Shown here one piece after another: positions 44,239 to 51,540 of a stretch of DNA of 64,000 nt. The translations under genes and the position numbers were made by a program. Every line of letters begins with the position of its first letter. The stretch's first letter is position 1. This DNA is from Pseudomonas sp. BCA17 (GTDB lineage Bacteria; Pseudomonadota; Gammaproteobacteria; Pseudomonadales; Pseudomonadaceae): assembly GCF_004519405.1 (NCBI RefSeq), contig NZ_SGWI01000001.1:1798001-1862000 (forward strand). Direction: 5' to 3'. The notes beneath the pieces were generated by a model. It was given only the letters and a program-made list of their open reading frames with translations. It searched no databases and had not been told where the DNA came from.

Positions 44239-45254
44239 TTCACCAGCTCCACATTTTCAGTCATCGCGAACTTTTCCATCTGCTCGATCACGTAACCTTC
44301 GTTGCGGCTGTTGTAGTCCTCAACACGGGAGCGCTTCGGGTTGTCGATGGTCTGTTTGCGCCAGCTGGAGTCCTGGTAGTAGATCGACAGGTTGTCGAAG
44401 CTGGTAACCACCACGCCGTTGACGGGGAAGAAAGGCACGCTGAACGCTGGCAGGCCACCGTAGGTCGCGATCACCTGGGCGTCTTCGATACGCTCTTTCT
44501 CAGTCGGCACGTCGCCTTGCTTCGCGTACAGCTTCGCTTTGTCAGCGGCCAACAGGTCGGTGCCGATGATCGCGATCAGGTCGCCGGCATCACGCAGGCG
44601 TTCGTCCACCAGTTGCTTGGTGTCGTGCACCAAAGCATCAAGATTGGCGTAGTCGCCGCCGGCGCCGAGGGTGACTTTGCCGGCAACCTTGCCTTCCTTG
44701 AGTACCTGGGCTGGGATCTGTTCACGCGCCTGTTGCAGCCAGCCTTTGTTGACGTCCTGCAGCATCGGGTATTTTTCGATGTCGGTCTGCTGGGCAGCGT
44801 GGGTGCCGTGGAAACCCACCATGATGCGGTCCAGGGCGATCTGCTTTTGTACGGCTGCCGAATAGCGCTGATGGAAGTCCGGGAACTTGGCCCAGGCATC
44901 GATCTTGGCGTATGGCATGCCTACATCGGATTCGGTCGACGACAGTTCGTAGGTCGACTGATCCAGCGCGGAGGCGTCTTTGGCTTCACGATCGGTGGTT
45001 TTGGTGTTGGTTCGGCCGGTGACTGGACCCGACACGCCAATGAAGACTTTCTGGCCCTTGATCTCGCTGACCGGAATGATGTTGATCCGCTCCAGGAAAT
45101 CGGCCTTCGCGGTAATCGCGTCGTTCAGTTCCTGGGCAATAGTCGGATCGACGCTAAAGTGCTTGCTGGCCAGCTCTACGCCATAACTTTCGGCAATGGC
45201 CAGTTGCAGTTCGGCGTACATCTTTGCGCCGTAGGCGCTCAGTGAATAGGCCAT
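44235..45254 (-). CDS. Major capsid protein (P2 gpN family)
   Basis: 339 residues, the family's usual length. The typical HVDPTIAQEL-like and TDREAKDASAL segments are present, and an N-terminal region of about 30 residues would be cleaved by gpO. It is one base from the scaffold gene. Probably the most abundant late product. Confidence 0.88.
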   Translation of the reverse strand: MAYSLSAYGAKMYAELQLAIAESYGVELASKHFSVDPTIAQELNDAITAKADFLERINIIPVSEIKGQKVFIGVSGPVTGRTNTKTTDREAKDASALDQSTYELSSTESDVGMPYAKIDAWAKFPDFHQRYSAAVQKQIALDRIMVGFHGTHAAQQTDIEKYPMLQDVNKGWLQQAREQIPAQVLKEGKVAGKVTLGAGGDYANLDALVHDTKQLVDERLRDAGDLIAIIGTDLLAADKAKLYAKQGDVPTEKERIEDAQVIATYGGLPAFSVPFFPVNGVVVTSFDNLSIYYQDSSWRKQTIDNPKRSRVEDYNSRNEGYVIEQMEKFAMTENVELVK

Positions 45255-45255
45255 A

Positions 45256-46176
45256 TCAGAGCACCCGCTTTTTGACGGTGGTCACCGGGCCGGCGTTGCG
45301 GGGCAACTGGCGACCGACTGAGGTTTCCTGCAGAGCCGAGAATTGCTTTTGCAGCTTCTCCAACTGGATCAGTACTGCCTTATTCGAACCACCATTACGG
45401 CGGAACTCACGTTCTTGCTCGGCTGTAGTGACGATGTCGTCTACGGCCGCGCTCACATCATCGATGGGTGCCTGGTCGGGTTCTGGTGCATCTGCGGCGG
45501 CGGGTTCAATCACAGCCTGAATACCGGCAGCAACGACAAGCAGCTGCTCCAGCAGGGCTTTGAGGGCCGTTGCGGTAGCTTCATCCATTGGGGGTTTGCT
45601 CTCTGTTTGGGGTGGAGTGGTTTCGGCGGGTAACGCATCAGCGGCGAAACGCTTGAAGAAGCTGGTCAAGGCATGAATCAGCCCCGTTTCGGCGATGCTG
45701 GGGCTGTCGTCCTGCAGGCGGCCGAGTTCGACCGAGGCGGCGTAATAGGAGGCGCGGTTGTTCTTGTGCGAAAAGTAGAGTTCCTGGGTGCCCACGCTGG
45801 CGGGCTGGTCGGTAACGCCCAAACCAGTCAGGTAGGCTTTGCCACTGCCACGGAAGTCAGGGGTGATCTCAATGCTGGTGAACAGCTTCTGGCCCTGATC
45901 ATTCAGGTACAGCAATCGATCGTTGGGCTTCAATTGCGCTTCCAGCGCCACTTCGCCCGGCTCCAGGTCTTCGGCCTCTTCAACTAGGCGTACGGCGTAA
46001 ACGGTGCCGTGAGAACCTGGCCAGCGTTCGTGATCGCACCAGATCACTGCCGTGTAAAAAGACGGCTTGTAGGTTTCAGCAATATCGCGCAGTTCCTGGG
46101 GAAGGATCACGCGCCCATCAACGGTGGCTCCGCTGGTGGCGACACGTTTCCAGAACGAAACAAGGGAACGGGGCAT
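45256..46176 (-). CDS. Capsid scaffolding protease (gpO)
   Basis: 306 residues from the ATG at 46176 (an in-frame TTG at 46194 is possible). The N-terminal serine-protease half (VATSGATVDGRVILPQELRDIAETYKP opening, then CDHERWPGSHG) is followed by a C-terminal Glu/Ala-rich coiled-coil scaffold half. It shapes and matures the P2-type procapsid. It is the first gene of the leftward late operon. Confidence 0.85.
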   Translation of the reverse strand: MPRSLVSFWKRVATSGATVDGRVILPQELRDIAETYKPSFYTAVIWCDHERWPGSHGTVYAVRLVEEAEDLEPGEVALEAQLKPNDRLLYLNDQGQKLFTSIEITPDFRGSGKAYLTGLGVTDQPASVGTQELYFSHKNNRASYYAASVELGRLQDDSPSIAETGLIHALTSFFKRFAADALPAETTPPQTESKPPMDEATATALKALLEQLLVVAAGIQAVIEPAAADAPEPDQAPIDDVSAAVDDIVTTAEQEREFRRNGGSNKAVLIQLEKLQKQFSALQETSVGRQLPRNAGPVTTVKKRVL

Positions 46177-46262
46177 GGGTTTGACTGCGCTCAATCACTG
46201 AATGAGCCGCCACGATAGGGAGCAGCCAAGCCCCAAACAAACGGTTCACATGCGCGTTTCTC

Positions 46263-46279
46263 CTATATCCGCCATATAG
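46263..46279. promoter_or_regulatory. Inverted repeat between divergent late operons
   Basis: A perfect CTATAT-CCGCC-ATATAG repeat lies in the 161-base region between the scaffold (leftward) and terminase (rightward) genes. P2-type phages keep divergent late promoters here, activated by Ogr bound to dyads upstream. This is the best candidate site, though its sequence is not the TGT-N12-ACA of P2. Confidence 0.5.
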
Positions 46280-46337
46280 TTGAATCGCGGAATTTAACCC
46301 CGCGTTCCCAGCGTTTTCGCCGCATAGACTGCGGCCC

Positions 46338-48389
46338 ATGTACTACTCGACCGAAGTTAAAGAAGCCGCCAAACGCCTGTTTCTGCGCCGCTGTAAGGCC
46401 AAGGAAATTCAGGCGCAGCTCAACCTGCCGAACATCCGCATCGTGTATTACTGGATACGCCAGGGCGGATGGGAAGACATGCTGTCGGACGAGGAACCGC
46501 TGACTGCTGTCGGCCGGCGAATCACCCTGCTCCTGGACAAAGCCAGCAGCCTGACCAAGGACGAACTCAACGAGCTGGACCGGCTGACGACTGTGCGCGA
46601 ACGCCTGTTAAAGCAAGCGATCAAACCGTCGCCGGCTACTGCCGGAGAATCAGCCGGCGAGCCCCAGGAACGCCGCCAGGGCGGGCGTAGCGAACGTTCG
46701 GGTCGTGGCGATAGCGCAGGGAAGAAACGCGAGAAGAAAGCCAAGAACGACATCAGCGGGCTAACCGAAGTCGACTTCCTGGATAAGTTCATCAGCAAGA
46801 TGTACCGCTATCAGCAAGAGCTGTTCGCGGCCAAGCAAAACCCGCTGACGTGCCGAATCCGCAACATCCTGAAAAGCCGCCAGGTGGGCCTGACGTACTA
46901 CTTCGCCGGCGAAGCGTTCATGGATGCGGTACTGACCGGCGACAACCAGGTGTTCCTGTCCGCCAGTCGCTCGCAGTCGGAGATTTTCCGCAGCTACATC
47001 ATTCAGTTTGCCAAGCAGTGGTTTGACATCGAGCTGACCGGCAACCCGATCACGCTCAGCAACGGCGCCGAGTTGCGGTTTCTCAGCACAAACAGCAGCA
47101 CCGCTCAGGGCTACCACGGCCACGTCTATGTCGATGAGTATTTCTGGATACGTGACTTCGAAAAACTCAGCACCGTGGCCAGCGCCATGGGCACCCACAA
47201 GAAGTGGCGCAAAACCTACTTCTCGACGCCAAGCGCGGTGTCACACCAGGCATACCCGTTCTGGTCGGGCGAGGAATTCCGTAACAGCAAGCGCGGCAAG
47301 AAAGCCGGCGGCGTCTGGCCCACCGAGGCGTCCTACACCCAGGGCGCACTATGCCCCGACGGTCAATGGCGCAAGACAATCACCCTGGACGACGCCATCG
47401 CCGGCGGCTGCGATCTGTTCGACCTGGAACAGCTGCAGCTGGAGTACGACGAAGACAAATTCCAGCAGTTGTTCTACTGCAAGTTCATCGACAGCAGCCA
47501 AAGCGCGTTCGGCCTCAAGGATCTGGAGCGGTGTTATTCCGACCTGTCGCTGTGGGAGGACTACAACCCGGAACTGGATCGACCGTTCGGCAACAGTCCG
47601 GTATGGCTTGGCTACGATCCGAGCCGTACACGCGACGACGCCACCTGTGTGGTGGTCGCGCCACCACTGGAACCCGGGGCAAAATTCCGCATTCTGGAGA
47701 AACACAGCTGGAGGGGGCATTCGTTCACCTTCCAAGCAGCCCAGGTCAAAAAGCTTACCGAACGATTCAACGTGCAACATATCGGCATCGATATCACCGG
47801 TGTGGGCTATGGCGTATTCGACCTGGTGCGCGACTTCTACGCGAAAGCCACGCCGATCCATTACAGCCTGGAGACCAAAAATACATTGGTGCTCAAGGCC
47901 CAAGACACGATCCAGGGCAGTCGCATCGAGTGGGACGCGGGCTGGACCGATATCGCTCAGGCATTTCTGACCATCAAGCGCGGCACCACCACGAGCGGCC
48001 AGGTCACCTATAGCGCATCGCGCACCGACGCCACCGGCCACGCCGACATCGCCTGGGCGGTCATGCACGCCCTGGCCAATGAACCCCTCAACACCAACAA
48101 GCGGCGCCGTAGCCGCTACGTCACGAGCGGAAACAATGCCCAAGCCACGACACAGAAAGCCCCAAGCCAACCAGCAGACACGACAGCAGCAGCCCATGCG
48201 AGCGTTCACCTTCGGGGAGCCGGAACAGGTGCTGTCTGGCAACATCGGCGAGTACCTGGGGGTATTTCTCAGCGACGACGGCGAAATCTACAAGCCTCCA
48301 GTGTCGCGGGCGGGCCTGGCCAAATTGCTACGTGCCAACGCACACCACGGCGCCATTCCCAAGTTCAAACGCAACCTGCTGTTGCGTGA
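46338..48389 (+). CDS. Terminase large subunit (gpP), with an overlong C-terminus
   Basis: 683 residues. An N-terminal helix-turn-helix (KRLFLRRCKAKEIQAQLNL) starts the gpP family pattern. The ATPase motor region around LKSRQVGLTYYFAGEAF and HVYVDEYFWI (Walker B, near residue 264) and the nuclease half (GYDPSRTRDDATCVV near 433) follow. P2 gpP is about 590 residues. Here the frame stays open for about 85 codons more, over the start of the portal gene, in a sequence that reads as the shadow of that gene. A lost stop codon is likely. Confidence 0.82.
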   Translation: MYYSTEVKEAAKRLFLRRCKAKEIQAQLNLPNIRIVYYWIRQGGWEDMLSDEEPLTAVGRRITLLLDKASSLTKDELNELDRLTTVRERLLKQAIKPSPATAGESAGEPQERRQGGRSERSGRGDSAGKKREKKAKNDISGLTEVDFLDKFISKMYRYQQELFAAKQNPLTCRIRNILKSRQVGLTYYFAGEAFMDAVLTGDNQVFLSASRSQSEIFRSYIIQFAKQWFDIELTGNPITLSNGAELRFLSTNSSTAQGYHGHVYVDEYFWIRDFEKLSTVASAMGTHKKWRKTYFSTPSAVSHQAYPFWSGEEFRNSKRGKKAGGVWPTEASYTQGALCPDGQWRKTITLDDAIAGGCDLFDLEQLQLEYDEDKFQQLFYCKFIDSSQSAFGLKDLERCYSDLSLWEDYNPELDRPFGNSPVWLGYDPSRTRDDATCVVVAPPLEPGAKFRILEKHSWRGHSFTFQAAQVKKLTERFNVQHIGIDITGVGYGVFDLVRDFYAKATPIHYSLETKNTLVLKAQDTIQGSRIEWDAGWTDIAQAFLTIKRGTTTSGQVTYSASRTDATGHADIAWAVMHALANEPLNTNKRRRSRYVTSGNNAQATTQKAPSQPADTTAAAHASVHLRGAGTGAVWQHRRVPGGISQRRRRNLQASSVAGGPGQIATCQRTPRRHSQVQTQPAVA

Positions 48390-49170
48390 GTTCATTCCGT
48401 CCGAAGGCTGCAGCACGCAGACAATGGGCCGGGCGAGTCTGGATTACATGGTGTTTGGCGAGGCGTATTTCTATCGCGATACCAATGCCTTTGGCGAAGT
48501 GCTCGAGATGCAGCACCTCCCCGCTATCAACATGCGTGTGAAGGTCGACGGCGGGTTCAGGATGCTGCTGCCAGACAGTAAGTACATGGACTTTCACCAG
48601 GACGAAATAGAACACGTCCTGGACTACGACGTGGAACAAAACATCTACGGCGTGCCCGACTACCTGGGCGGCCTGCAAGCGCTGTTGCTCAACGAAGCCG
48701 CCACCCTCTTCCGCCGCCGCTACTACAGCAACGGCGCGCATGCGGGTTACATCTTCTACACCAACGACCCAGACCTGACCGAAGAAGACGAGGAGAACCT
48801 GCGCGCACAGATCAGCGCCAGCAAGGGCGTGGGCAACTTCCGCTCGATGTTCGTCAATATCCCTAACGGGAAGGAAAACGCGATTCAGATCATTCCCGTG
48901 GGGGACTTTCAGGCCAAGGACGAACTGGAGAAGGTGAAGAACATCACGCGCAATGACGTAATCGCGGCGTGGCGTATGAACCCAGCCCTAGCCGGGATTA
49001 TCCCGGAAAACAACGGCGGGTTTGGGGATATCGAGAAGATCGATCGCGTTTACACAAGCAACGAGATCAGGCCGATCTGTCAGTTGTTTGACCAGATCAA
49101 TGAGGCATTACGGCGAGACAGAAGGTTTATATGGAGACTTTCAGAAACCAATAGTATTTCAAATGCCTGA
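48136..49170 (+). CDS. Portal protein (gpQ)
   Basis: 344 residues from the ATG at 48136, the length of P2 gpQ. Conserved stretches are DYMVFGEAYF, YGVPDYLGGLQALLLNEAATLFRRRYY and NPALAGIIPENNGGFGDIEK. It forms the DNA entry ring of the capsid. The last 20 codons use unusual Arg codons, and a second open frame continues to 49255 with smoother codon use, so a frameshift or recombination joint near 49105 is possible. The gene overlaps the overlong terminase frame by 254 bases. Confidence 0.82.
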   Translation: MPKPRHRKPQANQQTRQQQPMRAFTFGEPEQVLSGNIGEYLGVFLSDDGEIYKPPVSRAGLAKLLRANAHHGAIPKFKRNLLLREFIPSEGCSTQTMGRASLDYMVFGEAYFYRDTNAFGEVLEMQHLPAINMRVKVDGGFRMLLPDSKYMDFHQDEIEHVLDYDVEQNIYGVPDYLGGLQALLLNEAATLFRRRYYSNGAHAGYIFYTNDPDLTEEDEENLRAQISASKGVGNFRSMFVNIPNGKENAIQIIPVGDFQAKDELEKVKNITRNDVIAAWRMNPALAGIIPENNGGFGDIEKIDRVYTSNEIRPICQLFDQINEALRRDRRFIWRLSETNSISNA

Positions 49171-49245
49171 ACTTGAACCAACAGCTTTAAACATATTTAA
49201 GTCTGGCAAAATAGAGGCTATTTGCTACACCCTGGGGAGGGACAA

Positions 49246-49503
49246 ATGCGAGTAACTTGTAAATGCGGGCATAAGGGGCGGATTGCCTCTAGAGAGGCCC
49301 TATCTGTGGATTTTGCAAAGCTCTATTGTCAATGTCTTGATGCAACATGTGGACATACATGGGTCGCAAATCTCACTTTCTCGCACACCCTAAGTCCATC
49401 AGCCCAAACGTTTGAGCGGATGCTTTATGACCGACTTCGAGAGTTACCAAGAACCCAACAACGCGAGTTGTTTGACCGGTTGGGAATGCAGCCCGTCATA
49501 TGA
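49246..49503 (+). CDS. ogr: Ogr/Delta-type zinc-finger activator of late genes
   Basis: 85 residues from the ATG at 49246 after a GGAGGG site. The four zinc ligands CKCG and CQCLDATCGHTW, spaced about 22 residues apart, are the Ogr/Delta signature. Ogr proteins recruit RNA polymerase to the late promoters, here probably those between O and P. In P2 ogr lies near the tail D gene; here it sits beside the portal, in DNA of lower GC than the capsid genes, suggesting a mosaic joint. Confidence 0.83.
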   Translation: MRVTCKCGHKGRIASREALSVDFAKLYCQCLDATCGHTWVANLTFSHTLSPSAQTFERMLYDRLRELPRTQQRELFDRLGMQPVI

Positions 49504-49549
49504 CTACAACCGCCGCCTCCATGAGCCGACGGTTGAACATCGTCAATGA

Positions 49550-49735
49550 CTACTTGTGATCGTTCCAGCCATAGCTCATGACCATCACTTCAGTGACTCG
49601 GCTAATTTTCTGTCGGTCTCGTTCACTCATCGAACGAATGAGTTTTATTAAACGACGCTCAAGATCATTTAGATCATTCCAGTGAGGGTCTTCGTTTTTC
49701 GAGGCCATACGATCGACTTGAATGTGATCCAACAT
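49550..49735 (-). CDS. Small phage hypothetical next to the repressor
   Basis: About 61 residues (start at 49735 chosen for a GGAG nine bases upstream; others at 49750 and 49708). A helical, charged segment WNDLNDLERRLIKLIRSMSERDRQKISRVTEV resembles the tails of phage repressor-like proteins. It is transcribed with the repressor and may be a small co-regulator. Function unknown. Confidence 0.5.
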   Translation of the reverse strand: MLDHIQVDRMASKNEDPHWNDLNDLERRLIKLIRSMSERDRQKISRVTEVMVMSYGWNDHK

Positions 49736-49824
49736 GCGTAATTGCTCCATAAATGCATTGCTGGATCGAAGGTATCGGCACCGCATAACTTTTAAAGTAA
49801 AAGGTATAAAAATGTCTGACCTGG

Positions 49825-50199
49825 TTATGAACGATCGCCCTTTGATTGACGCGCCACATCGTCCGCCATCGCTTTCAAAATTCGGACAATGGTGCGCTGG
49901 TCGTCTTCGGGGATACTTCGAAAGTTTGCAACGACTTTCGCTTCATCGTCACTCAGTCCCGCACCTACGAACCGTCGACCGCAGAGCACATAAATCGTGT
50001 CCACGCCCAACGTTGCCACGCCCGCGAGATATGACGTGTCTGGATTCCGGCCGCCACGTTCATAGGTTCCTTGTGTATTGCGGTTCACCCCTCCTGCCTG
50101 CGCTAAGTCCTCCTGACTTAGGTTCAACCTGATGCGTTCTTCACGCAAACGGTCGCCAACAGAATCTTCATTCCCTGAATCGGATGCACAATTTTTCAA
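49825..50199 (-). CDS. XRE-family phage repressor (CI/C-like)
   Basis: 124 residues from the TTG at 50199, which has AGGGG six bases upstream; a frame open further back to 50370 runs through the promoter region. The helix-turn-helix is LNLSQEDLAQAGGVNRNTQGTYERG (near residues 24-48), and the short C-terminal helix LKAMADDVA is typical of P2-like repressors without a RecA-cleavable domain. It is divergent from the Cro-like gene. Confidence 0.8.
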   Translation of the reverse strand: MKNCASDSGNEDSVGDRLREERIRLNLSQEDLAQAGGVNRNTQGTYERGGRNPDTSYLAGVATLGVDTIYVLCGRRFVGAGLSDDEAKVVANFRSIPEDDQRTIVRILKAMADDVARQSKGDRS

Positions 50200-50246
50200 G
50201 CTTCGCCCCTGTACAAGACCAAATTTACGTGCATAATCACCACCAA

Positions 50247-50284
50247 TGAACACAAAAAAACCCGTTTCAACAGGAGTGAACACA
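50247..50284. promoter_or_regulatory. Repressor/Cro promoter region with TGAACACA direct repeats
   Basis: TGAACACA occurs at 50247-50254 and 50277-50284, exactly 30 bp (three helical turns) apart, in the 87-base space between the divergent repressor and Cro-like genes. P2-type repressors bind directly repeated half-sites, so this is a likely operator. Confidence 0.5.
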
Positions 50285-50286
50285 CT

Positions 50287-50487
50287 ATGCCCGCGCCCGT
50301 TACACCGGAGCAAGCCCGCGCAGCCCTTGATCGGAAGGGTATGAGCATCGCGGAATTCTGCCGAATTCATGACCTGAACAAAAATTTGGTCAGCGACCTA
50401 TTAAACAGGCGTCGAAAAGGTCGCCGTGGGGAGGCACATCGCGCTGCCGTCCTGCTGGGGATCAAAGACGGCGAAATTACACAGTAA
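50287..50487 (+). CDS. Cro-like DNA-binding protein (BcepMu gp16-type)
   Basis: 66 residues with a helix-turn-helix GMSIAEFCRIHDLNKNLVSDLLNRRRKGRRG and AHRAAVLLGIK. This is the pattern of small phage regulators of the BcepMu gp16 family. It is the first gene of the early operon and probably antagonises the repressor, as Cox does in P2. AGGAG precedes the ATG. Confidence 0.75.
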   Translation: MPAPVTPEQARAALDRKGMSIAEFCRIHDLNKNLVSDLLNRRRKGRRGEAHRAAVLLGIKDGEITQ

Positions 50488-50516
50488 TGGTCAGGTCTCT
50501 GAGGGAACAGCAGAAG

Positions 50517-50996
50517 ATGAAAAATCAGGTTCTAAAAACACGCAGGGAAGTCGTCAGTGCAATTATTTGCACCTTCGAAGGTGGCCGCGAACGAGCCGCT
50601 GCTCACATCGGCCTGCCACTCAAAAAGTTTGATAACCACGCTTACGAGAACAACAACTGCCGCCCGCTGACGGACTTGCAGATTTTCGACCTGGAACAAG
50701 TCACGGGGACACAGCACCTGGCCAATTACGTTGCCGCAATGTACGGCGGTATGTTTGTGCCAATCGTCCATCCAGAAAACTTGGACAACGTTGAGATGTA
50801 TGCCCGAGCAGTGCAGACCTCAGCCAAGCGGGGCACCGTGGATCAGATCATTGCCCAGTCGCTTGATGACGGTGTAATTACGGAGGATGAAGCCGAACTG
50901 ATCCTGAACGCTCATATCTTGCACATGGCCGCACGCACTACCGAAGTCCACGCCGCTATCGACCTGTACTGCGCCAAATCAGGGAAAGGCCAATGA
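50517..50996 (+). CDS. Phage CII-like regulatory protein (YmfL family)
   Basis: 159 residues from the ATG at 50517 (an ATG at 50487 overlaps the previous stop and would add ten). The sequence LKTRREVVSAIICTFEGGRERAAAHIGL and the PLTDLQIFDLEQVTGTQHLANYVAAMYGG stretch match YmfL/CII-type regulators. It probably helps the choice between lysis and lysogeny. Confidence 0.72.
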   Translation: MKNQVLKTRREVVSAIICTFEGGRERAAAHIGLPLKKFDNHAYENNNCRPLTDLQIFDLEQVTGTQHLANYVAAMYGGMFVPIVHPENLDNVEMYARAVQTSAKRGTVDQIIAQSLDDGVITEDEAELILNAHILHMAARTTEVHAAIDLYCAKSGKGQ

Positions 50997-51229
50997 ACAC
51001 TCAACCCAACACTCTGGACTACCAACAATGCGTACAGAACGCTGCTCTGGCATTTCTTGAGCGCCATCAAGCCGAACACCTGGGTTACACACGGGCACTA
51101 CACCGCCGTGCGGTCGATCACTTGATTGACCGCTTCAACCTGCCCGAACCCGTAGCAGACAAACTGACCGCCCTCGCCCACAGCGAGCTGGTGGACATCG
51201 CACGCCGTAAGCGCCCCGCCAATCCGTAA
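50993..51229 (+). CDS. Early phage hypothetical protein
   Basis: 78 residues, overlapping the CII-like stop by four bases, with GGAAAGG as ribosome site. Helical and charged; no motif recognised. Its place in the early operon suggests a role in regulation or replication. Confidence 0.6.
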   Translation: MNTQPNTLDYQQCVQNAALAFLERHQAEHLGYTRALHRRAVDHLIDRFNLPEPVADKLTALAHSELVDIARRKRPANP

Positions 51230-51302
51230 CACCTAACCCAACCAACGCCGCCCCCACGTGCCGTGGGTTTGGGTGAGCTGCGCCCGAAATTGAGGTTTAA
51301 CG

Positions 51303-51536
51303 ATGACAAACGCCGTAATTGTCACCACACAACTGCCCCCAGCCGAGGCCGAAGCGTTGCTGGCCAACCTGCGTGAACAGTATCGCTTGAGCCTCAACGA
51401 ACACTGGTACGACGACCAATTCCGCCTCGTGGCAGCCGGTCTGCGCCACGGCGCGATTCTCGCTCACATTCCGGTTATGGCTGCGCAAAAACGCCTTATG
51501 GCAGCCCTGTCCCACAGCCTCAAAGCAGTGAAGTAA
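51303..51536 (+). CDS. Early phage hypothetical protein
   Basis: 77 residues with a GAGG site seven bases upstream. No known motif. It lies four bases before the primase gene and is probably cotranscribed with it. Confidence 0.6.
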   Translation: MTNAVIVTTQLPPAEAEALLANLREQYRLSLNEHWYDDQFRLVAAGLRHGAILAHIPVMAAQKRLMAALSHSLKAVK

Positions 51537-51540
51537 CCCC

